Assembly: GCA_030611885.1 (NCBI GenBank)
Contig: JAUWOY010000020.1
Coordinates: forward strand, 1-50,598
Source: Chloroflexota bacterium
Lineage (GTDB): Bacteria; Chloroflexota; Anaerolineae; VGOG01
DNA length: 50,598 bases
Reading direction: 5' to 3'
In this document: piece after piece, positions 7,189-15,395 of the stretch
How positions within the stretch are numbered: position 1 is the stretch's first letter
Layout of the letters: each line of letters begins with the position of its first letter
Translations under genes and position numbers: made by a program
Notes under the pieces: generated by a model
The model's input: only the letters and a program-made list of their open reading frames with translations
What the model was told of the DNA's origin: nothing
The model's database searches: none

Positions 7189-10100
7189 ATGGCTTTCCCG
7201 GTCGAGATAGACAGCAACCGAGGTTCACGTCCCACAAGTCAGGACTGGAAATCAGCTCTGGGCATAATTCTCTGCGCCCTGGGTCTGGTCATCGTCGCTT
7301 TCCTGGCTTTTGTCGTGTGGACAAAGCAGGGTAGCGATCTTCCCCCGGACATACCTCAAGCCACGGTGAATCCCTTCGGCGTAAACGTGGCCCTGGAACA
7401 GTACGACGAAGCAGAATTGGAACAGGCTCTAGCCCTGATCGAGGCCGGCGGCTTCCAGTGGCTGCGCCAAACCTTCCCCTGGGCCGACATCGAAGCCCAA
7501 GCCGGTCAATACGATTGGGCCGACTGGGATAGAATCGTGGCCGCCGTGCAGGAGCACGATCTCAACCTGATCGCCGTGCTGGACACCTCGCCGGAGTGGG
7601 CCCAACGAGCGGCTGACCGCTACTCGCCACCGCAAGAGGTGGCTGACTTCGGCCGCTTCGCCCAAGCCTTCGCCGAGCGCTATCAAGAGGAGATTGATCA
7701 TTATCAGATCTGGGACGAGCCAAATCTCAGCTCCCATTGGGGCAACGCTTACGTAGACCCAGCCGGCTATGCCCGCCTCCTGCGGGAGGGCTACATCCAG
7801 ATCAAAACCGCCGATCCCACTTCCTGCATCTTGACGGCTGGCCTGGCCCCCAACAGCGAGAGCGGCCCTCTCAATCTGAACGAGGTGGCTTTCCTGCGAG
7901 GTCTGTACGCTGCCGGGGCCGACGATTACTTCGACATCGTAGCCGTCAAGCCCTATGGCTTCGACACGGGGGCCGACGACCGCCAAACCGGCCTGGGGAT
8001 TCTCAACTTCTCCCGAATCCAGTTGGTGCGGGAGGTGATGGTCGCCAGCGGCGACGAGAGCAAGGCTGTCTGGGCGGTGGAGTTCGGCTGGAATGCCCTG
8101 CCCCCTGATTGGCAGGGTCAGCCCTCCATCTGGGGACAGGTGAGCGAGGAGGAGCAAGCTCAATACACCGTGGCGGCCATCAAGCGGGCCTGCGACGAGT
8201 GGCCCTGGTTGGGGGTTCTGGCGGCGGCCCATTTCCAGCCCGATGCGTCCCCCGACGACCCTCACTGGGGCTTCGCCTTGGTGGATGAGCAGGGGCAACC
8301 GCGCCCCGTTTACCAACGATTGCGGGAGCTGGCCACGGCCGCGCCCGTAGCCTATCCAGGCCGCTATCCAGCCGATCACTACACGGCGCGCTATCTGGGC
8401 GTTTGGCGCCTCTCCCCCCGAGGGGCCGACATCGGCCAAACCGGCGATAGCCTGGTCATCCCCTTCAAGGGCACCCGCCTCGATCTGACCGTGCGGCGGG
8501 GCGACTTCTGGGGCATCCTCTACGTGACCGTTGATGGGAAGCCGGCCAATCACCTGCCTCAGGATAGCCAGGGCCGTTCCTACCTCGTCCTCCACGATCC
8601 CCTCTACCGCACAGAGACCGTCACCCTGGCCTCAGGCCTGACCGACGAGGTGCACGAAGCCGAGTTGGTGGCTGAGGGGGGATGGGGACAGTGGGCCATC
8701 GTCAGTTGGACCGTGGCCCGCGAGACGAACCCCCTACCCTATCGGCTGGCCTGCGCGCTGCTGGGAATCTGTGCCGTCGTGCTGCTCGTGGCCATCAGCA
8801 AGCAGTTGGCCGTCAGCCGCCACCTGCTCCTTGCTGCCCGCTCCCTGCCGAAGCAATTCGCAGGCCGTTATCATGCTATGCCTGAGAGCTTCCAGTTGGC
8901 CATGACCATCGCCACCGCCCTGGTCTTCTACCTCTCCCCCTGGCCCTTCGTGAGCCTCCCAGCGCTAGCTCCCCTGACGATCTCCATCTTCCTGCGCCCG
9001 GACATCGGCCTGGCCCTGGTTGCCTTCTCCATCCCCTTCTACCTCTACCCCAAGCACATTCTCGGCCTGGCCCCCTCAATGGTGGAGATCCTGACTTTGC
9101 TCTGCCTCGCCGCTTGGCTGCTGCGTTGGATATTGGAGATTGGATATTGGAAGTTGGAGGCCTGCCCTGAGCCTGGCCGAAGGGTTGGTCATTGGTCATT
9201 GGTCATTGGTCATTTAAGAGGCCTTGACTGGGCCGTGGTTTTCTTCGTCACCATAGCCGCTGCATCGCTGTTATGGGCCGAGAACTTCGGAGTGGCTATG
9301 CGGGAATTCCGAGTGGTGGTCTTCGAGTCGGCCCTCTTTTACTTTCTACTGAGGGCCAACCCGCGCCCCCCCGCTTTACCCCCCCAAGTTGGGGGGGAGG
9401 GAGGGGGGGCGGGCCATCTCTGGCGCATCGTCGGGGCCCTGATCTTGGCCGCAGCCATTGTTTCCCTCATCGGCCTCTATCAGTATTTCTTCACCAGCGA
9501 CGTCATCACCGCCGAGGGGGTGCGCCGCATCCACGGCGTCTACGGCTCACCAAACAACCTGGGCCTCTTTCTGGGACGGATCGTGCCCATCCTCGCCGCT
9601 GTCGCCCTGTTTGGCAACTCGCTCCAGCGACGAGCCACCTACTGTGCGATCGCGCTGCCCGTCACCCTCTGCCTCTATCTGACCTATTCCCGCGGCGCCT
9701 GGCTGCTAGGGCTACCAGCCGCTTTCATCTTCCTCGGCCTGATGCGCGGAAAAAGAGTGCTGCTTATCTCGCTACTCGTCATCCTGATTATTGCCCTGAG
9801 CCTGCTACCCCTCATCGGCACCGAGCGCCTGGCCTCCCTCTTCAACACCCAAAGCGGCACCACCTTTCTGCGCCTCAAGCTCTGGCAGGGAAGCCTCAAC
9901 ATGATCCGCGATCACCCCCTCTTTGGCGTGGGCCTGGACAACTTCCTCTACCAATACCGCACCCGCTACGTCCTGCCCGAGGCCTGGGAGGAGCTGGACC
10001 TTTCCCATCCCCACAACATCATCCTGGACTACTGGACCCGGCTGGGCGTCCTGGGAGTGATCGCCATCGGGTGGCTGCAACTTGCCTTCTTCGGGAAAGC

Positions 10101-10314
10101 CCTGCGCCTATATCGTCAACTGGATGACCGCGACCTGAAGGCCCTGCTCCTGGGACTCATGGCCAGCATGGTCGCTTTTCTGGCCCACGGCCTGATTGAC
10201 AATTCGTATTTTCTGGTGGATTTGGCTTTCGTGTTCTGTCTGACACTGGGGATCGTGGCCAGGGTGGAGGGACTTGGGGGAACAGTGGAAATTAGGGGAA
10301 AGATTAGGAGATAG
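7189..10314 (+). CDS. fusion of clan-A glycoside hydrolase-like domain and O-antigen ligase/polymerase (Wzy/WaaL) membrane domain
   Basis: A 1041-residue two-part protein. After an N-terminal membrane anchor (about 20-42) comes a TIM-barrel glycosidase-like domain: FGVNVALEQ, the acid/base Glu177 in IWDEPNLSSHWG and the likely nucleophile Glu298 in WAVEFGW, the pattern of GH5/GH39-type enzymes. A beta domain (about 400-510) leads to a multi-spanning region with the O-antigen ligase signature (YGSPNNLGLFLGRI, TYSRGAWLLG, GVGLDNFLYQYR, SHPHNIILDYW). Two repeat blocks are translated in frame within the membrane part. The start at ATG 7189 follows GAGGAT. It probably acts at the outer face of the membrane on polysaccharide or lipid-linked glycan. 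Its 3' end overlaps the convergent DUF2283 gene by 11 bp. Confidence 0.8.
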   Translation: MAFPVEIDSNRGSRPTSQDWKSALGIILCALGLVIVAFLAFVVWTKQGSDLPPDIPQATVNPFGVNVALEQYDEAELEQALALIEAGGFQWLRQTFPWADIEAQAGQYDWADWDRIVAAVQEHDLNLIAVLDTSPEWAQRAADRYSPPQEVADFGRFAQAFAERYQEEIDHYQIWDEPNLSSHWGNAYVDPAGYARLLREGYIQIKTADPTSCILTAGLAPNSESGPLNLNEVAFLRGLYAAGADDYFDIVAVKPYGFDTGADDRQTGLGILNFSRIQLVREVMVASGDESKAVWAVEFGWNALPPDWQGQPSIWGQVSEEEQAQYTVAAIKRACDEWPWLGVLAAAHFQPDASPDDPHWGFALVDEQGQPRPVYQRLRELATAAPVAYPGRYPADHYTARYLGVWRLSPRGADIGQTGDSLVIPFKGTRLDLTVRRGDFWGILYVTVDGKPANHLPQDSQGRSYLVLHDPLYRTETVTLASGLTDEVHEAELVAEGGWGQWAIVSWTVARETNPLPYRLACALLGICAVVLLVAISKQLAVSRHLLLAARSLPKQFAGRYHAMPESFQLAMTIATALVFYLSPWPFVSLPALAPLTISIFLRPDIGLALVAFSIPFYLYPKHILGLAPSMVEILTLLCLAAWLLRWILEIGYWKLEACPEPGRRVGHWSLVIGHLRGLDWAVVFFVTIAAASLLWAENFGVAMREFRVVVFESALFYFLLRANPRPPALPPQVGGEGGGAGHLWRIVGALILAAAIVSLIGLYQYFFTSDVITAEGVRRIHGVYGSPNNLGLFLGRIVPILAAVALFGNSLQRRATYCAIALPVTLCLYLTYSRGAWLLGLPAAFIFLGLMRGKRVLLISLLVILIIALSLLPLIGTERLASLFNTQSGTTFLRLKLWQGSLNMIRDHPLFGVGLDNFLYQYRTRYVLPEAWEELDLSHPHNIILDYWTRLGVLGVIAIGWLQLAFFGKALRLYRQLDDRDLKALLLGLMASMVAFLAHGLIDNSYFLVDLAFVFCLTLGIVARVEGLGGTVEIRGKIRR
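9126..9213 (+). repeat. two heptamer tandem arrays flanking a CCTGAGC...GAAGG element, inside a gene
   Basis: Five units of TTGGNNN lie at 9126-9160 and four perfect units of TTGGTCA at 9185-9212. Between them is CCTGAGCCTGGCCGAAGG (9167-9184). The block is translated in frame in a cytoplasmic or periplasmic loop of the Wzy domain. Confidence 0.8.
9364..9413. repeat. GC-rich palindromic element inside a coding sequence
   Basis: C-rich and G-rich arms surround ACCCCCCCAAGTTGGGGGGG. The element is read in frame as a Pro/Gly-rich loop of the Wzy domain and is related to the element at 1564. Confidence 0.7.
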
Positions 10315-10663
10315 CGGCCTGCACCTTCTGCAGGAGAGGGTGCCTCACGTAGCTGGAATATGCCTCTTCTACGGCCAGGAATTCGTTGACTGGAGCAGAT
10401 CGCAGAATTCTCAAAACAGTGGCTCTAACTTCAAGGGGTAGCTTTGAAAGCCCAGCAAGGGGAAAGGCTTCTCGTTCTCCCCCATCGGTACGGGCGATCA
10501 TTTTCGAATAATCAATGATGATCAGGCATAGAGCCTCTCCAGTATCCGGGTTAAAATACAGAACGATGTTGTCATTCAGCTCAACGCCCGTGTTCCTTTG
10601 CCCTTTCACATCTTTGAAAAAGAGGGATAGGATGTCCCCTTCTCGATCGTATTTCGCTTTCAT
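10304..10663 (-). CDS. DUF2283-like small protein
   Basis: 119 residues. The N-terminal half (YDREGDILSLFFKD, then TGVELNDNIVLYFNPDTGEALCLIIIDYS) matches the DUF2283 pattern, a small beta-rich domain of unknown role often found beside toxin-like genes. The C-terminal half is helical and has no recognised match. ATG 10663 follows the stop of the upstream nuclease-like gene by 10 bp, with a GAGGGAGAG ribosome site, so the two are probably cotranscribed. A role as partner or antitoxin is inference from this pairing only. Confidence 0.65.
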   Translation of the reverse strand: MKAKYDREGDILSLFFKDVKGQRNTGVELNDNIVLYFNPDTGEALCLIIIDYSKMIARTDGGEREAFPLAGLSKLPLEVRATVLRILRSAPVNEFLAVEEAYSSYVRHPLLQKVQAAIS

Positions 10664-10673
10664 ACTCTCTCCC

Positions 10674-11003
10674 TCACGAATATTCTCTGACCAGATAGGC
10701 TGTCAGGACAAAGTTGTTTTCCTTTGACGGATCCACAGAGTCAATGCCGAATTTTACCACGACAACGATGTGGGTATAATCTTCCGGCAGGTTTTCAAAC
10801 CTTCTGCGATATTTGTACTTGCTTGGATCAAGAGCCTCTTGTTTCCTTCTGCCTACCTTCAAGGCTAGGAGCACAGAGTCAAGTAAACGTTCTTGCATCC
10901 CAGGGTGATCCAAGGCATGTCTCCAGCGCTCCTTGGTGAGACAAATCTCCCTACCGCGTTTGTCTTTTGCGAAGATGGGCCATTTTGTGTCGTCAATGCT
11001 CAC
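10674..11003 (-). CDS. small PBECR/RelE-like putative nuclease (toxin-like)
   Basis: About 109 residues. The order ICLTKERWRHALDHPGM, then a helix with LLALKVGRR, KYKYRRRF and finally THIVVVVKFG and NNFVLTAYLV resembles small phage-type BECR-fold nucleases, with candidate His in the HALDHP segment and a basic strand. I chose GTG 11003 because AAGGAAA lies about 10 nt upstream; TTG 11027 would add eight residues. Cotranscription with the DUF2283 gene suggests a toxin-antitoxin-like pair. The fold assignment rests on motif order seen by eye, and the activity is unknown. Confidence 0.55.
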   Translation of the reverse strand: MSIDDTKWPIFAKDKRGREICLTKERWRHALDHPGMQERLLDSVLLALKVGRRKQEALDPSKYKYRRRFENLPEDYTHIVVVVKFGIDSVDPSKENNFVLTAYLVREYS

Positions 11004-11105
11004 TGGCGATGTTTCCTTGTTTCGCAATCATTTCTGCTCATTATTATACCACCCAATGACACTAAGGTCAACTGAACAAGGTTGGAGCTAATCCTCAACA
11101 AAAAA

Positions 11106-11134
11106 TTGACGCTATAGGCTCTTTGTTGTATACT
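11106..11134 (+). promoter_or_regulatory. promoter of the polysaccharide gene group
   Basis: TTGACG and TATACT are separated by 17 bp, about 27 bp before the epimerase start. Confidence 0.8.
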
Positions 11135-11161
11135 ACCGCTTAATCCGAATCCAGGGAGGTT

Positions 11162-12106
11162 ATGATGCGTATCCTTATTACGGGCGGAGCCGGGTTCATC
11201 GGCTCGCACCTCTGCGATCGTTTCCTGGCCGAAGGGCATCAGGTCATCGCTATGGACAACCTGAGTACCAGCACCATTGATAACATCGCTCACCTGGCAG
11301 GCCGGGACGACTTCTCGTTCATCAAACACGACGTGACCAACTATGTCTACGTGGAAGGGCACCTGGATGCCATTCTTCACCTGGCGTCACTGCCCAGCCC
11401 GGTTGATTACCTGGAGAAGCCGATCCCTACCCTCAAAGTGGGGGCTCTGGGAACCCACAAGGCGCTGGGTCTAGCCCTGGCCAAGAAAGCTACCTTCCTC
11501 CTGGCCTCCACCTCCGAGGTTTATGGCGATCCCCAGGAGCACCCTCAGCGCGAGGACTACTGGGGCCACGTCAACCCGGTGGGGCCGCGGGGGGTGTACG
11601 ACGAGTCCAAGCGCTTCGCCGAGGCTCTGACCATGGCCTACCATCGCTACCACGGAGTGAATACGCGGATCGCACGCATCTTCAACACTTACGGCCCGCG
11701 CATGAGGTCAGACGACGGCCGGGTGGTGAGCAACTTCGTCACCCAGGCCCTGCGGGGCGAGCCGCTGACGGTGTACGACGACGGCTCCCGCACCCGCAGC
11801 TTTTGCTACGTGTCCGACTTGGTGGAGGGCCTCTATCGCCTGCTCCTGTCCGACGAGGTCTACCCGGTGAACCTGGGCAACCCCAATGAGATGACTATCC
11901 TCGAATTCGCCCACCAGGTGCTGGAGGTTTCTGGCTCCTCGTCGGAGATAGTCTTCATCGCTCCGACCGACGAGCGCACCAAGGACGATCCCCACGTACG
12001 CCGCCCGGACATCAGCAAGGCCAGGCGGGTATTGAACTGGGAGCCCCAGGTCGGCCTGGAGGAAGGACTGCGGAAGACAACCGAGTCGTTTAGGAAACGG
12101 ATCTAA
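11162..12106 (+). CDS. NAD-dependent epimerase/dehydratase, UDP-glucuronate decarboxylase-like
   Basis: Extended short-chain dehydrogenase, 314 residues. The nucleotide motif [15 protein letters not shown] lies at the N terminus, followed by the catalytic Ser in STSEVYGDP and Tyr-Lys in [10 protein letters not shown]. The C terminus with [12 protein letters not shown] and [16 protein letters not shown] is typical of UDP-xylose synthases and closely related dTDP/UDP-sugar epimerases. It probably makes a nucleotide sugar for the polysaccharide machinery encoded next. GGGAGG precedes ATG 11162 and a consensus promoter lies just upstream. The next gene begins one base after its stop, so the genes form an operon. 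Confidence 0.85.
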   Translation: MMRILITGGAGFIGSHLCDRFLAEGHQVIAMDNLSTSTIDNIAHLAGRDDFSFIKHDVTNYVYVEGHLDAILHLASLPSPVDYLEKPIPTLKVGALGTHKALGLALAKKATFLLASTSEVYGDPQEHPQREDYWGHVNPVGPRGVYDESKRFAEALTMAYHRYHGVNTRIARIFNTYGPRMRSDDGRVVSNFVTQALRGEPLTVYDDGSRTRSFCYVSDLVEGLYRLLLSDEVYPVNLGNPNEMTILEFAHQVLEVSGSSSEIVFIAPTDERTKDDPHVRRPDISKARRVLNWEPQVGLEEGLRKTTESFRKRI

Positions 12107-12107
12107 T

Positions 12108-13652
12108 TTGAGAACCAAAACGCTTGCCGGGCACGCAGACTTCAGTTGGGGAAGCCCGCTGTTCAATGCGGCGCTGCTGCTGATTGTACTCACAGTCGGC
12201 CTGAGCATCGCTCTCCTGCCCTTGTCACTGACGGGAGGTGCGATCCTGGGCAGCATCGTCTTCCTGGTCACGCTAATCCGCCCTGAGTACAGCCTGTATC
12301 TCCTGATCCTCGCCGTGCCCTTCGGATCGGTCAGGGAAATCGCCATCAGCGGCTTCACGGTGGGGGCGGCGGAGGCGCTGGTGGGACTGGTGCTGGCCGC
12401 CTGGCTAGCTAAGATGATCGCCGCCAGGGAGATCAATATCATCCACCCACCGCTGCTTCTGCCCCTGCTCATCTTCCTGGGAGCCATCCTCCTGTCGCTG
12501 ACGGGCGCTCTCTCATTGAAGTACAGCTTCAAGGAAATCCTCAAATGGGTGGAGGTGCTGGGCGTCTACCTCTTTGTGGCCAACGTCATCGAGAAGAAGC
12601 AGGCCCCGGTTGCAGTTCTCTTGATGCTGCTGGCGGGCATCGGCCAGGCCCTCCTCGGCTTCTACCAGTTTTTGGGCCGCGTGGGGCCGCAGGCTTTCGT
12701 CGTCCTCGGCCGCTTCGTGCGGGCCTACGGCACTTTCGAGCAGCCTAATCCGTATGGGGGGTATTTGGGGCTGGTTTTGCCGCTGGCCTGTGGCGTACTG
12801 TTGGGAACTCGTACATTCGGAATTCGTAAATTCGTAAATTCGTCGGTTCGTCACGAATCTACGAATCACGAATCTACGAATCTACGAGTCACGAATCTCC
12901 CTCTCGCCATCCTCGGCCTCGCCACCATGGGCGCCGCTTTGATCATGAGCTGGTCTCGCGGTGCCTGGCTGGGCTTTGCCGCTGCTTTCACTCTAATGAT
13001 TCTAGCGTACAGCCGGCGAGCGGCGGTTCTTTTCGCCCTGGTCTGTCTGCTGATCGCCTCGGTGCTGCTGCTGGGAAGCTTTCAAGCGCTGCCACAGACC
13101 ATTGTCCAGCGCCTCACCGACTTCCTCCCCTATTTGCACACTCTCGACGTGCGGGGAGTCAAACTGACTGATGCCAACTACGCCGTGATGGAGCGGCTAG
13201 CTCATTGGCAGGCCGCCTGGGGGATGTTCAGCGACCGGCCCTGGCTGGGAGTGGGCATCGGCAACTACGAGCCGGTCTACCCGGCCTACTCCCTGCCAGG
13301 CTGGACGGAACCGCTGGGTCACGCGCATAACTACTACCTCAACATCGCCGCCGAAGCGGGGCTGATCGGCCTGGCGGCCTATCTCGTCCTCTGGGGAGCC
13401 GCCTTCTGGCAAACCTGGAACGTCGTCCGAACAACAGAGGGCTATTGGCGAGGGGTGGCGGTAGGCATCCTGGGCGTCCTGACCCACCTCTCGGTGCACA
13501 ATCTGTTCGATAACCTCTACGTACACAACATGTACTTGCACGTGGCTATCCTGTTGGGATTGCTGTTTGTGATCGGCCAGCACAATGCCCCCCCTCAGTC
13601 CCCCCCAACCCTGGGAGGGAAGCGACATCAGGTGAAGGCGTACTTGTCATGA
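12108..13652 (+). CDS. O-antigen ligase/polymerase-like polytopic membrane protein
   Basis: A 514-residue membrane protein with about 12 hydrophobic segments and the Wzy_C/O-antigen ligase core: TFEQPNPYGGYLGLVLPLA, MSWSRGAWLGFAA, WLGVGIGNYEPVYPAY and GHAHNYYLNIAAEAG. It likely polymerises or transfers lipid-linked glycan at the outer face of the membrane. The best start is TTG 12108, directly after the epimerase stop. A repeat made of ACGAATC/TTCGT units is translated within a loop (residues about 234-263), and the C-terminal tail overlaps a GC-rich element. It is the second Wzy-type gene in 3 kb. It overlaps gtrA by 4 bp. Confidence 0.85.
   Translation: MRTKTLAGHADFSWGSPLFNAALLLIVLTVGLSIALLPLSLTGGAILGSIVFLVTLIRPEYSLYLLILAVPFGSVREIAISGFTVGAAEALVGLVLAAWLAKMIAAREINIIHPPLLLPLLIFLGAILLSLTGALSLKYSFKEILKWVEVLGVYLFVANVIEKKQAPVAVLLMLLAGIGQALLGFYQFLGRVGPQAFVVLGRFVRAYGTFEQPNPYGGYLGLVLPLACGVLLGTRTFGIRKFVNSSVRHESTNHESTNLRVTNLPLAILGLATMGAALIMSWSRGAWLGFAAAFTLMILAYSRRAAVLFALVCLLIASVLLLGSFQALPQTIVQRLTDFLPYLHTLDVRGVKLTDANYAVMERLAHWQAAWGMFSDRPWLGVGIGNYEPVYPAYSLPGWTEPLGHAHNYYLNIAAEAGLIGLAAYLVLWGAAFWQTWNVVRTTEGYWRGVAVGILGVLTHLSVHNLFDNLYVHNMYLHVAILLGLLFVIGQHNAPPQSPPTLGGKRHQVKAYLS
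12808..12898. repeat. 7/8-bp phased AATTCGT / ACGAATC repeat inside a gene
   Basis: Several AATTCGTA units (12820-12852) are followed by oppositely oriented ACGAATCT/ACGAATC units, so the block can fold as a hairpin. It is read in frame in the Wzy-like protein as a Ser/Thr/Asn-rich loop. Confidence 0.75.
13585..13623. repeat. degenerate GC-rich element at the end of a Wzy-like gene
   Basis: CCCCCCCTCAG and CCCCCCAACCCTGGGAGGG resemble the elements at 1564 and 9364. It encodes the Pro-rich tail NAPPQSPPTLGG. Confidence 0.55.
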
Positions 13653-14155
13653 AAAACAACGATTCACTGTCCAGAACCGTCAACTTCGCTTGTGCCAATT
13701 CCAAAGAGCTCACCCGCTTCCTAAAATTCTCCGTGGTGGGCACGCTGGGGACGGTAATTGATTTCGGCACCCTCAATCTACTCATCCTGACCTTCGGCTT
13801 CAGCAAGGCGCTGGCTAAGACTTGCTCGTTTACGGTGGCGGTGATCAACAGCTTCATCTGGAACAGGCTGTGGACGTTTCGCGAAGCGAGGGACAGGCCC
13901 ATCGGCCCTCTACTCGTCCAGTTCTTCTTGGTCAGTGTCGGCGGCCTGCTGCTGAACCAGGCCATTTTCCTCAGCCTGGATGCCTGGGTGCTGGGCGAAG
14001 CCGGCGTGTTGGCGGCTCCGATGGCAGCATTGGCCCTCAACATTGGCCTGGCCCACTACAAGCTGGCCTACAACTTGTCCAATGCAGTAGCTACCATCAT
14101 CGTGCTGTTTTGGAACTTCGGCGCCAATCGCCTTTGGACCTACCGGGGGATTTAG
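13649..14155 (+). CDS. GtrA family membrane protein
   Basis: 168 residues with four hydrophobic segments and the GtrA pattern: LTRFLKFSVVGTLGTVIDFG at the start, FSKALAKTCSFTVAVINSFIWNRLWTF in the middle and a C-terminal FWNFGANRLWTY. GtrA proteins are thought to move or present undecaprenyl-linked sugars during polysaccharide modification. The ATGA overlap with the upstream Wzy-like gene and the immediately following glycosyltransferase indicate one operon for surface glycan assembly. Confidence 0.9.
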   Translation: MKNNDSLSRTVNFACANSKELTRFLKFSVVGTLGTVIDFGTLNLLILTFGFSKALAKTCSFTVAVINSFIWNRLWTFREARDRPIGPLLVQFFLVSVGGLLLNQAIFLSLDAWVLGEAGVLAAPMAALALNIGLAHYKLAYNLSNAVATIIVLFWNFGANRLWTYRGI

Positions 14156-14157
14156 CA

Positions 14158-15275
14158 TTGCGCATCGGCATTGATTACACGGCGGCGGTTCGCCAGGGGG
14201 CGGGCATCGGGCGTTATACACGGGAGCTGGTGAAGGCGCTGGCGGAGCTCGATCAGGGCCACGATTATGTCCTGTTCGCGGCGGCGGGCGGACAGCGGCC
14301 AGCGGACGCGGGCTGGCCGCCCAATTTCCAGATGCGTTGGGTGCCCCTCTCCGACCGCGCCCTGGCCATCCTGTGGCATCGCCTGCGACTGCCCCTGTGG
14401 GTGGAACTCGTCACCGGCCCGGTGGACATCTTCCACTCGCCCGACTTCGTCCTGCCGCCGGTGCGCCGGGCCAGGACCATGGTCACCGTCCACGACCTCT
14501 CCTTCATTCGCTATCCCCAGTGCGCCGACGCCAACCTGCGCGCCTATCTGAACAAGGTGGTGCCCCGCTCCGTGCACCGGGCCGATCTGGTGCTGGCTGA
14601 TTCGCAGAGCACCAAAGACGACCTGGTGGAACTGCTGGGGGTGAAACCCGCCAGGATCGAGGTGATCTATCCTGGGGTAGAGGAGCGCTTCCATCCCATC
14701 GAGGATCAGGCCCTCCTGGAGGAAGTGAGAAAACAATACAACCTGCCCGCCCGGTTCATCCTCGGCCTGGGAACCCTGCAACCCCGTAAGAACTTCACCC
14801 GACTCATCGAGGCCTTTGCCGATTTGCGATTTGCGATTTGCACCTGGTCATCGCCGGAGGGAAAGGCTGGCTCTACGAGGAGATCTTCGCCGCCGTCGAG
14901 CAGTTGAGCCTGGAGGAGAAGGTCGTCTTTCCCGGCTTCGTCGCCGACGGCGACCTACCCGCCCTCTACAACCTGGCCGACCTCTTTGTCTTCCCCTCCC
15001 TCTACGAGGGCTTCGGGCTGCCGCCCCTGGAGGCCCTGGCCTGCGGCACGCCGGTGATAACCTCCGACGCCTCCTCTCTACCTGAGGTTGTGGGCGAGGC
15101 AGGGCTAACGGTGGAAGCCACAGACGCGGAGGCCCTGGCCGAAGCCATGAAGCGAGTTCTGGAGGATGATACGCTGCGGGAAAGGATGATCGCCAGGGGA
15201 ATGAAGCAAGCGAGGAAGTTCACCTGGGAGAAGGCAGCGGCGAAGCTGATGAACTTATACGAGACCCTGGGATAA
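14158..15275 (+). pseudogene. GT4-family glycosyltransferase, frame broken at a heptanucleotide repeat (phase-variable gene or pseudogene)
   Basis: The first frame (TTG 14158 to 14820) encodes a GT-B N-terminal domain: RIGIDYTAAVRQGAGIGRYT, FHSPDFVLPP, MVTVHDLSF and FILGLGTLQPRKNFTRLIEAF. The rest lies in another frame from about 14835 to 15275: HLVIAGGKGWLYEEIF, VVFPGF and the donor-binding EGFGLPPLEALACGTPVI. The switch falls exactly on three copies of GATTTGC. One or four copies would restore a continuous 372- or 379-residue-scale protein, while three do not. Apart from this the gene is intact, without other stops. It follows gtrA by 2 bp. It is annotated as broken in this sequence, but reversible switching or a sequencing/assembly slip are real alternatives. 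Confidence 0.8.
14821..14841 (+). repeat. (GATTTGC)3 heptanucleotide tandem repeat
   Basis: Three perfect copies of GATTTGC lie inside the glycosyltransferase. Copy numbers one and four keep the frame, and three (as here) shift it. Confidence 0.95.
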
Positions 15276-15285
15276 AGCCGGAATC

Positions 15286-15383
15286 AGAAACCAGGTTTTT
15301 TGTTGATAAAACACCTTTGCGCGTCCCAGGAGACTTCAGAAGCAAAGATCTACTTACTCAGATAGAGAAAAACCTGGTTTCTC
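15286..15383. repeat. inverted-repeat element, AGAAACCAGGTTTTT family, copy 1
   Basis: AGAAACCAGGTTTTT (15286-15300) and AAAAACCTGGTTTCT (15368-15382) are perfect 15-bp inverted arms. It fills the gap between the glycosyltransferase and the Nudix gene. Copies 2 and 3 are at 17331 and 38122. Confidence 0.85.
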
Positions 15384-15395
15384 CATGAAATAGAA

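Noticed and set aside
7429..8595. 388-codon ORF opposite the glycosidase domain
   Set aside because: Antisense shadow without ribosome site or known motif; the plus-strand frame has conserved catalytic motifs.
9126..9213. CRISPR array in the Wzy gene
   Set aside because: Units are only 7 bp with no spacers, and lie in frame within a coding sequence.
15286..15383. Insertion sequence with transposase
   Set aside because: The element is under 100 bp with no open frame. Only a non-autonomous repeat can be supported.
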